A stretch of DNA of 64,000 nt from Paenibacillus algorifonticola. GTDB taxonomy: Bacteria; Bacillota; Bacilli; Paenibacillales; Paenibacillaceae. The notes under the pieces were generated by a model. The model made no database searches, had not been told where the DNA came from, and worked only from the letters and a program-made list of their open reading frames with translations. Made by a program: the position numbers and the translations under genes. How positions within the stretch are numbered: position 1 is the first letter of the stretch; every line of letters starts with the position of its first letter. Positions 25,885-35,961 of the stretch are shown here, in pieces. The stretch lies in the NCBI RefSeq assembly GCF_000971975.1, contig NZ_LAQO01000007.1, positions 124,001-188,000 of the forward strand, read 5' to 3'.

Positions 25885-27272
25885 TTATAAACGGTTGTCG
25901 CTTCTTTCTACTTCCTCAACGCTTTGCCGCTTTCCTATCCCAAACACATAATATCCAACAATGACAATCCCAATGAATGAGGCTCCTACAATCAATGATG
26001 TCCGCGTATCCGGGTTGAACCACATTCCGATAATGACAAGCAGCAGGAAAATGATAATGATGTAGTTGCTGACCGGAAACCATTTCGATTTGAACGTATG
26101 GTCATCCATTTCATTTTTCCAGCGCTTTCTGAATTTAAACTGACTGAATGCCAATGCAAACCACGGTACCATTCCTGGAAGAACGCTTGCACTGTAAATA
26201 TACAAAAACATTTTGGAATCTGGCAGCAAATAGTTCAATAATACACCGATCAATAGCAAGGAGATTGTTATTACAATGCTGTTTCTAGGCGCACCGCCCT
26301 TGGATACTTTGCCGAGAAACTTAGGCGCTTGTCCGTTTTGAGACAACGTATACAGCATTCGTCCAGCACTATAAATCCCGCTGTTGCATCCCGACATAGC
26401 CGCTGTAAGAACGACGAAGTTGATAATACCCGCGGCGACAATCCCTACTTTGGCGAAGGTCAGCACAAATGGACTTCCTGTCTCCGAGGCCTCGTTCCAA
26501 GGATAGAGGGTCACGATGACAAAGATCGCCCCTACGTAAAAAATCAGAATACGCCAGACAATATTTTTAATCGCTTTTTTCAATGTGAATTTTGGATTTT
26601 CAGCTTCACCTGCCGTAATCCCGACCATTTCAACGCCCTGATATGCCGCCGTTACAATACAAAGGGCGAATAGAAAGCCCTTCAGTCCGCCAGGGAAAAA
26701 CCCGCCATGGCTGTAGAGATTAGCCAGCCCGATTGGCTGTCCCCCATTGCCGAGGCCAAAAAAGATCATGCCTGTTCCAATGACGACCATCACTACAATA
26801 GCCGTAACTTTAATCATCGCAAACCAAAATTCAAACTCGCCATAAAGCTTGACCGCTGCCAGGTTCGCCGCTGCAATAATTAACACTCCAGCTAGAGCAG
26901 GCAGCCATTGCGGAATATCCGGGAACCAATAGCTCACATAAATTCCGATTGCGTAACCTCGGCCATACCTACCGTGACCCATAAAAACCAGTAGCTCCAG
27001 GCGGTCACAAACCCGGCAAGTGGGCTAATATATTTGTGAGCAAATGTAGCAAATGAACCGGTTACAGGCTCTTGAATCAACATTTCCCCCATAATGCGCA
27101 TTACAAAAAAGATGATGATCCCGGCCAATAAATAGGCCAACAGCACGGAGGGCCCTGCCCATTTAATCGTGCTTGCCGATCCCATAAACAATCCAACGCC
27201 GATCGTTCCACCTAAAGCGATCAGTTCTACGTGCCTAGGCTTTAGCCCTCTTGTCAATTGCTTCGATTCCAA
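25885..27272 (-). pseudogene. Amino-acid permease (YbxG/CycA-like, APC family), single-base frameshift
   Basis: Two adjacent minus-strand frames together make one APC permease of about 460 residues. The first (27272 to about 26960, TTG start behind AGGGGAATATCG) gives [26 protein letters not shown] onward to VGMAEVT. The second continues with [12 protein letters not shown] and runs to the normal C-terminus at 25885. At about 26957 the sequence reads GTTACGCAATCGG; one extra G after ACG would restore the frame. All else looks intact, including [19 protein letters not shown] and [12 protein letters not shown]. Relatives carry threonine/serine, D-Ala, D-Ser or glycine. Either a recent mutation or a sequencing error. 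Confidence 0.88.
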
Positions 27273-27460
27273 ACGATATTCCCCTTTTCATCTGTCGCAC
27301 CCATTTAGAAGCTATGCCTTACATTAACGCAATGCAGTATTGCCCCAACAAATTGTACGGCAAGCTTCAAGGAATTTCAACAAGCAATGTGAGGAAGGTC
27401 TGAGCAGTGATTTCCATTAAATTAACTACCCTTTTACACATGATGAATCAAAATATAAAA

Positions 27461-27499
27461 ATCCAAACAGCCCGTCACTTGTGATCGGACTGTTTGGAT
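27461..27499 (-). terminator. Terminator of the 1506-residue SLH adhesin gene
   Basis: ATCCAAACAG / CTGTTTGGAT stem, with a shorter inner pairing, followed on the minus strand by TTTTTATATTTTG. It lies 35 nt after the stop at 27534. Confidence 0.85.
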
Positions 27500-27533
27500 G
27501 GAGGTAACGCAGTTGTATGGGCTTCAAAGCAGA

Positions 27534-30500
27534 TTAGTACTGGCTATATATCCGGTGTAGGAATACGGCTGCTTCCGCTCGTGTTGTTAGCGCCCGAGGA
27601 TTAAGCTTATCTCCAGAACCGGAGATTAGTCCTTCCTCCACAAGAAGCATTAGGCTCGATTCCGCATAAGCGGCAATATCCTCTTTGTCACTATAGGATT
27701 CCAGCACGGTGAGATTTTGTGCAGCTCCAATTCCTTTGAATTTTTCCAGCGTACGGGCCGTCAATACCATCATTTCCTGCCGCGAGATGCGTTCCTTAGG
27801 ATGAAATTCATTGCTGCCGGTACCTGTTGCCAGACCTAGCTGCTTCGCTATTCCCAGTGCTTCGTAATAGTAGGCATTCGGCTCTGCATCAGCGAAGTTT
27901 TCTTTAAACTCGGTTGTCAGTCCTAATGTCTTCACCAGCAGGACAAGGTAATCGGCACGTGTAATTGGCGCTGTCGGCGAAAACGACTCCACCGATGTGC
28001 CGCCGATAATTCCCTTGGAGGCCATCATTTCAATCGCGGGCCTAGCCCATTCTACGCTGCCCAGGTCTGCGAAGGTTTTATGCACATAGGCCACTGCGTA
28101 GGAGCTAAAGTGCGACGTTTCAAAGGTCACCGTTCCGCTCACCGCATCGTAGCGTCCGCTTGGAACAGAGATGGCGTTGCCGCTGCCGTCAATATACCAA
28201 ATGACGATATGCTCTGGATTTTTCAATTCCTCAGCAGTCGGCACGTAAGGGATGGTGATTTCAACTGGCGCAGTTGGATTGTTCCACGGCACCGTTACGC
28301 CATTCAGCTCCAATGTAAGCTCAATCAGCGGGCGGTCGCCTACCGCTTCAGCCACTTTAGCGGACAACCCCTTCTTATCGCCAACGCCAATCGTAAGGCT
28401 TGCGATTTTTCCATTCGTTTCTGCCATGCCATGCAGCATGTTAGCTGGAATGGCTATACTGCCTGCACGAGTTATGAAAACCAGTTCACCAGCGGCTTGC
28501 GCCATGGACAGTGAATCCGCTGGCACTTCGAGCGTGTAAGATTTGATAGCAGGGATATTTGGCACAGTCATAACCGTCGTCTCACTGCTGGCAAATATTT
28601 TCCCAGCCAGCTCGCCAATGGATATGACTGCGCGCCCTGCAGCGCTATCAATCTTAACCGGCAGCGTTGGAAGCGTCGCTCCCACACTTCCTGTAACGGT
28701 TACTTTGTAGTCAGGTGTCACAACGCTGCCTCCACTACTGCTTCCATTTCCTCCACTGTTACCATTGCCGCCATTGCCACTACCATTACCATTGCTTGGT
28801 TGGTTTACCGTTAGCGTCACGGTATAAGTGTCAGTTGAATCTGTAAATCCATCGTTGGCGGTGAAAAGCAGCGTCACAGTCCCTGCCAATGTTGGTGTGT
28901 ACGTGTAGCTCTCAGCTGCCGCCACCGCCGCTGCACCGTCCACCGATACTTTGTACGTTAGCGGGTGATTATCCGCATCTTCAAAAATTTGTGCGAGGTC
29001 AAGCAAGTATGGCGTATTCACCGTCACAGCTGCTGTTCCTGTCGCATCCACATCCGTCTGGCGGACAGGTAACGTGTTGACCGTCAGCTCCACCGTATAA
29101 ATGTCTGTTGAATCGATTGTTCCATCATTAGCTGAAAAAACCAACGTTACTTGGCCTGCCGTTATCGGACTGATTGTATAATTTTCCGAAGCAGCAGCAG
29201 CGGCTGCCCCATCTACGGAAACCTTGTACGTTAGTCCATCGCCGTCTGCATCTTCAAAAATAGTGCCTAGATCGAGCGTATAAGTCCCGTTCAGCGTTAT
29301 AACGGCATTAGACGTTGCTCCAACGTTCGACTGACGTACTGGCATCGTATTAGCTGTAAGCTCCACCGTATAGGTATCTACAGAATCTATCACTCCGTCG
29401 TTCGCCGTAAAAACAAGCGTGTATTCGCCTCCCGCTGTCGGCGTGTACATGTAATTCTCGGTCGCAGCTACTGCCACTGCACCATCCACCGACACCTTGT
29501 AGGTTAAGCCATCACCATCCGCATCTTCAAAAATGCTGGCAAGATCAATTGTATACGGTGTACTCACCGTCACAATGGCTGCTGTCGTTGCATCTACATC
29601 TGCTTGGCGGACAGGCACCGTATTAGCCGTGAGCTTCACCGTATAGGTGTCCGCCGAATCGATCGTTCCATCGTTCGCTGTAAAAAGAAGCGTTACTTGG
29701 CCTGCTGTTGTCGGCGTGTACGTGTAATTTTCAGCCGCTGCTACCGCCGCCGAACCATCCACCGATACCTTGTACGTCAATCCATTTCCGTCGGCATCTG
29801 CAAAAATAGTGGCAAGATCGAGTGTAAACGGCGTATTTACTGTCACCGTTACTTCTGCCGTCGCATCCTTATCCGGCTGGCGGACAGGCAGCGTGTTCAC
29901 CGTCAGCTCTACCGTATACGTGTCCGATGAATCGCTCATGCCATCGTTAGCGGTAAAAACGAGCGTAAATTGACCTGCCGCTGCCGGCGTATACGTATAA
30001 TTCTCTGCTGCTATTACTGCGGCAGCGCCATCTATGGATACGTCGTAGGTTAATGCATCCGCGTCTGCATCTTCAAAAATAGCGGCTAGATCAAGCGTAT
30101 ACGCTGCGTTTAGCGATACAGTCGCAGTTGTCGCTGCAGCTACAGCCGCCTGCCGAACAGGTGCTTGATTCACCGCCAACTGGATCGTGTACGTATCGTC
30201 CGATAAGTCTTCCCCATCACTAGCCGTGAAAACAAGCGTTACTGGAGCTGCCGTATTTGGCGTGTAGGAGTAGGCTGTGTTCGCTGCTACCGCTGCTGCG
30301 CCGTTCACCGCTACGTTATAGCTTAGCGGTTCGCTGTCCGTATCTTCAAAGATCGTCGAGAGATCGATCGTATAAGGTGTGTTTAGCGTTACTTTGGCAT
30401 TGTCCGTCGCATTTACAGCTGCCTTGCGATTAGGCTTATTGTTAGGCGCCTCTATAACGGTCAAGTTGAATGGCTTTATCCGGGTTTGCCCTCCGGATTT

Positions 30501-32054
30501 GCTGATTGTAGCTGTCAAAGTAATGGCATGATCATCATCGGTTGCCCTTGTCACTTGGCCTGTGCTTGGATTAATGAGTCCGCTCGCCGATGCGCTCCAT
30601 ATGATAGTTGAACCCGCGGCGCCATTTGTCGGAAGATTTAGATCCGCCGTCACATTATTTTCCGAGCTATTGGTTCCCTTGATCGAATCCCAGGTTAAAT
30701 TCACATAGTCCAAAGCTGTGGATTCTTTGGGCGTATAGGACTGCCACTGGAGAGAAGGATAAGTGTACCCTTCCACTACTCTCCATACATTGTTGAAGTC
30801 CCAAGTGGAGTAGGTCGCCTGCTGCATGAGCTCTCCATCGCTTTTAGCTGAGCCTCCAGCCGATGTGGCTGCGCTCATATTATAGTAATAACTGTTTGTA
30901 ACATTGCCGCTAGGATTGTAGCCAATCAGACCGCCATTGGCATCCCTTCCGCCACTTGCAATACCCGCGCTGTAGCTGTTGCTGACATCTCCCATATTCA
31001 TCCCGATGAGGCCGCCTACAAAGACAGAGTTATCGCCGCTGGCACTTCCTGTGCTGTAGCTATTGTTAATCGATCCACCTGACTTATAGCCAACCAAACC
31101 ACCGGCCATTCCATCTGTATCGGCGTCTGTATTGCCTGTACTGTAGCTGCCGTTGATATTGCCTGCATTTCTGCCGACTAGCCCCCCGACAACCGAGCTA
31201 TTTTTGCCGCTGGCATTACCGGAACCGAAGCTGTTATTAATGGTTCCGCTTGATGTATTGGAGCCAATCAGACCGCCCGCTGAAGATGCATCTCCCGTTG
31301 TTACCGTGCTGCTGCTTTCGCTATCGCTAACGGTTCCCGCGTTCATGCCAGCGAGACCGCCAGCATAAGCCTGAAGATGATTTGCATTTACAGAGCCGCT
31401 GGCGCTGCTGCCCATGATTGATCCAGCATTCACACCGACCAGGCCGCCCGCACTAAAGACATCGGCGCCACTAGTAATCACGCTGTTGCTTGAGCTATTG
31501 CTGATCGTCCCCGCGTTATTACCAACCAGCCCCCCTACCGAGGTAGGATCGGTGAAAGAAATGAGACCGTTGCTCTTGCTATCAGTAACGGTTGCACTCG
31601 ATGCAGTGTAGCCGACTAAACCTCCGACATGCGCATTATTTCCTGTAGCCGTAATATTGAAATCGGCCAGCGTCATATTTTTCAGTACAGCCCCGCCACT
31701 TAATTCTGAAAACAAGCCTACCATGACATCAGCTGAATTCATATTCATATTATAAATGCCAAAACCATTGCCGTCATAAATACCGCGAAAGGTCCCGAGC
31801 GGCGTCCAATTGCCCGTCAAGTGAATATCCCCTGTCTGCTGAAAATAAGCTCCCGCTCCCGGAATATTGACGTTGCTTAATTCCGCCGCGCTTGACACTT
31901 TATAGGGATTCGCAAGCGTGCCGTCTCCCCCTGAGAAATTCACCGTATCTTCAGCCGCATACACCGCTTGGGGCATCCCCACAGCGAAAATGCTTGCAAT
32001 CATACTGATGACTATAAGCATAGCTGTCGCTCTTCTCCACACTCTTTTATCCAT
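27534..32054 (-). CDS. Large SLH-domain surface adhesin with GLUG and cadherin/Ig-like repeats
   Basis: 1506 residues from ATG 32054 behind GGGAGGCCAGAATA; a start 17 codons upstream lacks this site. A signal peptide ends near VGMPQAVYAAED. About 80-420 carries roughly ten GLUG-type repeats (GGLVGxNxGxIxxSxSxG), which form beta-solenoids in bacterial adhesins. About 430-545 is an Ig-like (Big) module. About 545-1090 has six repeats of some 90 residues (xxxPVRQxxVxAT ... FTANDGxxDSxDTYTVxLT) resembling cadherin/Ig folds. A Gly/Asn/Ser linker and a beta-rich domain precede three SLH repeats that end with TRAEAAVFLHRIYSQY. Expected on the cell surface; ligand unknown. Confidence 0.9.
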   Translation of the reverse strand: MDKRVWRRATAMLIVISMIASIFAVGMPQAVYAAEDTVNFSGGDGTLANPYKVSSAAELSNVNIPGAGAYFQQTGDIHLTGNWTPLGTFRGIYDGNGFGIYNMNMNSADVMVGLFSELSGGAVLKNMTLADFNITATGNNAHVGGLVGYTASSATVTDSKSNGLISFTDPTSVGGLVGNNAGTISNSSSNSVITSGADVFSAGGLVGVNAGSIMGSSASGSVNANHLQAYAGGLAGMNAGTVSDSESSSTVTTGDASSAGGLIGSNTSSGTINNSFGSGNASGKNSSVVGGLVGRNAGNINGSYSTGNTDADTDGMAGGLVGYKSGGSINNSYSTGSASGDNSVFVGGLIGMNMGDVSNSYSAGIASGGRDANGGLIGYNPSGNVTNSYYYNMSAATSAGGSAKSDGELMQQATYSTWDFNNVWRVVEGYTYPSLQWQSYTPKESTALDYVNLTWDSIKGTNSSENNVTADLNLPTNGAAGSTIIWSASASGLINPSTGQVTRATDDDHAITLTATISKSGGQTRIKPFNLTVIEAPNNKPNRKAAVNATDNAKVTLNTPYTIDLSTIFEDTDSEPLSYNVAVNGAAAVAANTAYSYTPNTAAPVTLVFTASDGEDLSDDTYTIQLAVNQAPVRQAAVAAATTATVSLNAAYTLDLAAIFEDADADALTYDVSIDGAAAVIAAENYTYTPAAAGQFTLVFTANDGMSDSSDTYTVELTVNTLPVRQPDKDATAEVTVTVNTPFTLDLATIFADADGNGLTYKVSVDGSAAVAAAENYTYTPTTAGQVTLLFTANDGTIDSADTYTVKLTANTVPVRQADVDATTAAIVTVSTPYTIDLASIFEDADGDGLTYKVSVDGAVAVAATENYMYTPTAGGEYTLVFTANDGVIDSVDTYTVELTANTMPVRQSNVGATSNAVITLNGTYTLDLGTIFEDADGDGLTYKVSVDGAAAAAASENYTISPITAGQVTLVFSANDGTIDSTDIYTVELTVNTLPVRQTDVDATGTAAVTVNTPYLLDLAQIFEDADNHPLTYKVSVDGAAAVAAAESYTYTPTLAGTVTLLFTANDGFTDSTDTYTVTLTVNQPSNGNGSGNGGNGNSGGNGSSSGGSVVTPDYKVTVTGSVGATLPTLPVKIDSAAGRAVISIGELAGKIFASSETTVMTVPNIPAIKSYTLEVPADSLSMAQAAGELVFITRAGSIAIPANMLHGMAETNGKIASLTIGVGDKKGLSAKVAEAVGDRPLIELTLELNGVTVPWNNPTAPVEITIPYVPTAEELKNPEHIVIWYIDGSGNAISVPSGRYDAVSGTVTFETSHFSSYAVAYVHKTFADLGSVEWARPAIEMMASKGIIGGTSVESFSPTAPITRADYLVLLVKTLGLTTEFKENFADAEPNAYYYEALGIAKQLGLATGTGSNEFHPKERISRQEMMVLTARTLEKFKGIGAAQNLTVLESYSDKEDIAAYAESSLMLLVEEGLISGSGDKLNPRALTTRAEAAVFLHRIYSQY
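28803..30445 (-). repeat. Six tandem ~273-bp coding repeats in the SLH adhesin
   Basis: Six copies of a 91-codon unit, each containing PVRQ or a variant, an IFEDADxxxLTYKVSVDGxAAV-type stretch and a TLVFTANDG stretch. Central copies are most alike and the outer ones more diverged, a pattern typical of repeat expansion by unequal recombination. Confidence 0.85.
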
Positions 32055-32200
32055 TATTCTGGCCTCCCGATTGCTTGCTTTCTTCCGCTTATTAAAGAAC
32101 ACCAAGGAATTAGCATCTTAATAGCGACGCCTTAGCGTATCAATATGATTATACTAAGAGCCAATAAAAGAATAATAAAAGAATTTAGGGATAAAAAGCG

Positions 32201-32234
32201 AAAAACCGCGGAGCACTGGGCTTTCGCAGTTTTT
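32201..32234. terminator. Probable terminator downstream of the 94-residue gene
   Basis: AAAAACCGCG and CGCAGTTTTT form an imperfect stem with one mismatch around a 14-nt loop, followed by T-rich sequence on the minus strand. It lies between the small gene at 32286 and the adhesin promoter region. Confidence 0.5.
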
Positions 32235-32285
32235 GTTTAATGAGGGATATTTTATTATTGGCGCTTCCCAGGCCAAATCCCCCCA

Positions 32286-32570
32286 TTATTTTCTTCTATA
32301 GAACTTTTCCCAATTGTAAATGATTTCTACGAGTGAAAATTTCGACTGGAATCGTTCATCTTTTTCCCATTCCCTAATCGCTTGTTTTCTTGTTTGATAA
32401 AATTTGTAATCGCATATGTTCCAAGAACAATACACTTTTCTGTACCATTTACCATTATTCATACAACCTGCATAACGACGTACAGCTTTAGCAGCTTGCC
32501 GTTTTGCCCAACGCGTTCCTGGAGTGCTATGATCGGTAATGACGGGTGATTTTTTATAGCTTCTGCTCAA
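32286..32570 (-). CDS. Small basic hypothetical protein
   Basis: 94 residues from a TTG start with AGGAGG 9 nt upstream. Strongly basic and aromatic, beginning MSRSYKKSPVITDHSTPGT and containing RWAKRQAAKAVRRYAG. I remember proteins with this N-terminus as common, unnamed small proteins of Bacilli, but know no function. No signal peptide or membrane segment. The basic N-terminal half suggests nucleic-acid or ribosome contact (speculation). Confidence 0.75.
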   Translation of the reverse strand: MSRSYKKSPVITDHSTPGTRWAKRQAAKAVRRYAGCMNNGKWYRKVYCSWNICDYKFYQTRKQAIREWEKDERFQSKFSLVEIIYNWEKFYRRK

Positions 32571-32691
32571 TCTCTCTAACCTCCTTCTGGGAAGCTAGAG
32601 ACCATCCAACGTTTTCATATCATTCACCCCTTCTCTCTTTCTTTATAATAAGCTATCTCAAATGATGCTTCTACTTCAATATCCAATCTAC

Positions 32692-32859
32692 TCATCTTCT
32701 ACTAATAGGCCCTCTGTTCATATCTGGCCCGCCATTTCCCCTTGAGCTTGCGTCCGATTGGGTTATCGCTTGAGCGGTAATGGCCTCGCATGAGGCAAGC
32801 ACCAAGGAGCAGCTGAGCATAACGATAATTAAAGCAAAGCCATATCTTTTACTGCACAT
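32692..32859 (-). CDS. Short lipoprotein-like peptide gene (55 residues)
   Basis: An ATG at 32859 behind GAAGAGGTGAGC opens 55 codons ending with TGA at 32692. The product has a basic N-terminus (MCSKRYGF), a hydrophobic core (ALIIVMLSCSLV) and a lipobox LASC around residue 24. The predicted mature lipopeptide is about 32 residues, CEAITAQ to a basic NRGPISRR tail. It begins 30 nt after the stop of the membrane glycosyltransferase gene on the same strand, so they are likely co-transcribed. No homologue is recognised. It could be a small accessory lipoprotein or a source of a peptide signal. Confidence 0.65.
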   Translation of the reverse strand: MCSKRYGFALIIVMLSCSLVLASCEAITAQAITQSDASSRGNGGPDMNRGPISRR

Positions 32860-32889
32860 CTTTAGCTCACCTCTTCCAGCGTATAATCG

Positions 32890-34452
32890 TTATCGGAGGA
32901 AATATTTTTTCCACCCATACTCATAAAAGTCCTTAAAGCCCATGTAGGATAACACAATCAGCAATGGATACACTGGGTAGATATATCGGGACTTGATTTC
33001 CCATAACAGATAAAACCCGATAAATCCTAAAATGACGAGAATTAAAGAGGTTTCTTCGAATCGCTTGCCTTTAATTCCACCAATCAATCGGATGAAAATT
33101 CCGCCATACATCAGGAAGCTCATCACATACAGCATCCAAAGCAGCGCCGTTCTATAATTTGAATCAGCTTTAAACAAGTCCGTCGTCCATGTCGTATAGC
33201 TGTAGCGCTCCAGATTAAAGCTCCTTCTTCCCCCTGTATCGGACGAGCCATCGTTGCCCATGCCGTACCTTTCCATCTGGTACGTTCCTTCCGTCCACGT
33301 CCAGACGATCTTTTTAAAATACATTTCTGTTAAATCGCCTATACTCGCCTCGGACAGCTTATTGCTGATCGACTCCTTAAACAACTCTACACTGTCTGCC
33401 TTATTATAGCCCGCGTCTCTTTGATAAATATTGTAGCTTTGCCGGCTGTCCCAAAACCCAAACGTATTCATGTTGATGCCCATATTCAGCCACATGTAGA
33501 CAGGCGCAGCATTATCATTGACCGATTCATCTACGACATTCGTGGCCTGCAGAACCGCGTTCTGCGTCCAGGCCGGAACATTAAACAACGCCGCCATGAT
33601 GAACAAAGAGGCTATAGCCTTTTTCACTCCAATTTTCCTTATATTGAAAATAATGCTGAGCAGCACAGCAATCAGAAAAATGACGCCGATACTTCTGAAA
33701 TAGTTGCCAATGGCCAGCAAAATGGCCGCGAGGATGATCGTCTTAATCGATCTTGTTCGGATAAACCTCACCGAGAAATATAAGGAGCTGGTCAGAAAAG
33801 CCGTAGCGATCACATCGTTATAAATAAAATTGCTCATAAACAGTGCCGGAATATAGGTCGCGCCAAACACTAGAACGCCATAGTCATTTTCCTTGGACTT
33901 GCTATTCAGCTCTCTATAGAGCAAGTAAATCATTAATGTAGTAACGAGCGTAAACATAATGTTGAAGATTTTGATCACCAAATAATTATCCGGAAATAGC
34001 TGCAGCAGTGTTTTTAAGTATAGGACGATGGAAAAGTTAAACGGAAACATATACAGATATCCGCCGGTCTGAAAGGTGGAATAATCATTTTGATACAGCA
34101 TATTCATGGCCAGTGAAAGCACCGTTTCGGAATCATCCGTAGGCAGGCGGGGAAACAGGAAAATGATCGCGATTTGGAGCGCACACGAAAGCAGCAGCGT
34201 GGCAGGAATAACGATTTTCCAGCTGTACTTGTTCAGCTTTAAGCAAAGTTTGTATAGAAAGATGCTTAACGCGAGGACTGTCCCGATGATCAAAATAAAT
34301 AAAACCAGCTGCTGTTTTCCCAAGTGTGGCGTATCGCCGTATTCGTAAAAATGATATTCCGCTCTCACAAAAAACGACGACGTGATGAAAAGCCCTATAA
34401 AGCTAGCAAGCAACACATACAATATTTTTTGAATGCCCTTAACCATGGACAA
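32890..34452 (-). CDS. Multi-pass membrane glycosyltransferase, GT39/ArnT-like
   Basis: 520 residues with about 11-12 hydrophobic segments. The first extracytoplasmic loop after the second hydrophobic region carries an acidic pair (FPRLPTDDSETVLS, near residue 105), where GT-C enzymes place a catalytic Asp. Long-loop residues such as WTEGTYQMERYGMGN lie in the C-terminal third. GT-C enzymes use polyprenyl-phosphate sugars outside the membrane. Nearby SLH surface proteins are possible acceptors (speculation). The likely operon partner is the short lipoprotein gene downstream. Confidence 0.8.
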   Translation of the reverse strand: MSMVKGIQKILYVLLASFIGLFITSSFFVRAEYHFYEYGDTPHLGKQQLVLFILIIGTVLALSIFLYKLCLKLNKYSWKIVIPATLLLSCALQIAIIFLFPRLPTDDSETVLSLAMNMLYQNDYSTFQTGGYLYMFPFNFSIVLYLKTLLQLFPDNYLVIKIFNIMFTLVTTLMIYLLYRELNSKSKENDYGVLVFGATYIPALFMSNFIYNDVIATAFLTSSLYFSVRFIRTRSIKTIILAAILLAIGNYFRSIGVIFLIAVLLSIIFNIRKIGVKKAIASLFIMAALFNVPAWTQNAVLQATNVVDESVNDNAAPVYMWLNMGINMNTFGFWDSRQSYNIYQRDAGYNKADSVELFKESISNKLSEASIGDLTEMYFKKIVWTWTEGTYQMERYGMGNDGSSDTGGRRSFNLERYSYTTWTTDLFKADSNYRTALLWMLYVMSFLMYGGIFIRLIGGIKGKRFEETSLILVILGFIGFYLLWEIKSRYIYPVYPLLIVLSYMGFKDFYEYGWKKYFLR

Positions 34453-34522
34453 CCTCCTTTACAGCATTAATATAGAAGCATTATAAGTCCCTAATCTGAA
34501 AATCTCATGAATAGGCGAAATA

Positions 34523-34555
34523 AAGACGCTCCAGGGGCAAGCTCCCGAGCGTCTT
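34523..34555 (-). terminator. Terminator of the LRR gene
   Basis: AAGACGCTC / GAGCGTCTT, 9 bp, with a partly paired loop, followed on the minus strand by TATTT. It lies about 50 nt after the stop at 34608. Confidence 0.75.
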
Positions 34556-34607
34556 GTTTGGCAGGTTTATGGAATTTGATTTGTGTATCGAATTCGAATA
34601 ATCGTTA

Positions 34608-35768
34608 TTAATAAACTTCATAGATGAGCTCGCTGTCCATTTCAAGCTTATGATTAAAAGGCGCGTAAATGTATAGCTGCCCCGCCGGACTGTCGCCAGC
34701 ATCGTAGCCTAATCGAAAGGTGCGGTCTCCGGCAAACTCCAGCCCGGACAAAATCAGCTCGCTCGCATCCTCGTCAGGATGCATGCTGGCAATCAGGGCC
34801 AGCGCGCTATCACATAACTGGTCAAAGTGCTCCCACGCTTTTTTGATAGTGGGCGACAGCCGTTTCATGCCCGCTTTGGTGGCGACAGCCACACTTATGG
34901 CAAGCTCTTTTTCCTTATATGAAAGCGTGGCTGAATACGAAGAAAGCGAGACGTCGTATACAAAGGTTCCAACCCCTTTGATCGTATGATCGGGCTCGGC
35001 AATGAGATTGTTCGAATAATCTAGTCGCGCAAGCTTTGGATTACGGCTCGTATCCAGCTTCGAGATTTTATTTTCCGAGCAATAAAGCTCGGCTAAAAGC
35101 ACATTGTGGCTAATATCCAAGCCTTTAATATGATTATTGAAGCATCTTAAGCTTTGCAGCGCTGGATTGAGGGATACATCCAATTCCGTAAGATGATTGT
35201 TGTTGCAGCGAATTTCAAGCAGGCTCGGACATTCCTTTACATTCAAGCTTATTAAATAATTGTTTCCGCAATCAAGACGTGAAAGCCGTGCATTTTGATC
35301 CAAATCTATATTAAAAAGAGCATTGTAGCCACAGCTTAGCTCCTCTAAATTCGGGTTGTGATCCACTTGCAATTCCGAAAGAATGTTCCAATAACAGTCC
35401 AGCTTGACGAGCATGGCGTTGCGGCTAATATCCAACTTCCGAATTCGGTTGAACCCGCAATCCAGAACTTCCAGCTTCCTATTGCTCGTCAAATTCAAGG
35501 CATGAATCTCGTTTTTGTTGCAGTTAAGCTTTCTCAGGTTTATATTGCGGCTTATATCTAGCTCCATCAGGTTATTGTATGAGCAATCCAGCTCTTCAAG
35601 CGACGTAAAATGTTCAATTCCTTTCAGACTTGAATATTTTTGGCTTGCGAGCTGCAGCGATACGATTTGCTCCACATCGCTCGTCTGAATCCATTCGCGA
35701 TTTTCACAATAATTTTCTAAAATATATGTTTTGAATCGTTCATCTCTAAAATCTTCTGTAATATTCAT
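34608..35768 (-). CDS. Leucine-rich-repeat protein
   Basis: 386 residues from an ATG with AAGGAGGAGCGCT upstream. About residues 45-255 hold ten or so 21-residue repeats of the form LxxLDCxxNxLxxLDxSxN (for example LEVLDCGFNRIRKLDISRN), a cysteine-containing LRR subtype also seen in bacterial internalin-like proteins. The last 120 residues form a different alpha/beta region. There is no signal peptide and no anchor, so it appears cytoplasmic. A protein-binding role is likely from the fold; the partner is unknown. Confidence 0.87.
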   Translation of the reverse strand: MNITEDFRDERFKTYILENYCENREWIQTSDVEQIVSLQLASQKYSSLKGIEHFTSLEELDCSYNNLMELDISRNINLRKLNCNKNEIHALNLTSNRKLEVLDCGFNRIRKLDISRNAMLVKLDCYWNILSELQVDHNPNLEELSCGYNALFNIDLDQNARLSRLDCGNNYLISLNVKECPSLLEIRCNNNHLTELDVSLNPALQSLRCFNNHIKGLDISHNVLLAELYCSENKISKLDTSRNPKLARLDYSNNLIAEPDHTIKGVGTFVYDVSLSSYSATLSYKEKELAISVAVATKAGMKRLSPTIKKAWEHFDQLCDSALALIASMHPDEDASELILSGLEFAGDRTFRLGYDAGDSPAGQLYIYAPFNHKLEMDSELIYEVY

Positions 35769-35961
35769 AGCGCTCCTCCTTGGTGCAAGTTCCTAGTGAA
35801 TGTAGACGATTAGTGGCTGCCAAATCTCCAATAGACAGACTAAATCTATCATAGCATAAATTTGGATATTTCCATTCCCAAAACTCGACAAAACCCGTCA
35901 TTTGCTCCTTCTTCTCTACCATTTACAACGGTATTTTAATAGGATATATTGGAATGGTTAG
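35769..35961. other. Intergenic region between LRR gene and secreted-protein gene
   Basis: AT-rich and divergent on both sides, so it should hold promoters for both genes. TTGGAATGGT and TATATT near 35945-35955 are only weak promoter matches. No small gene was found. Confidence 0.35.
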
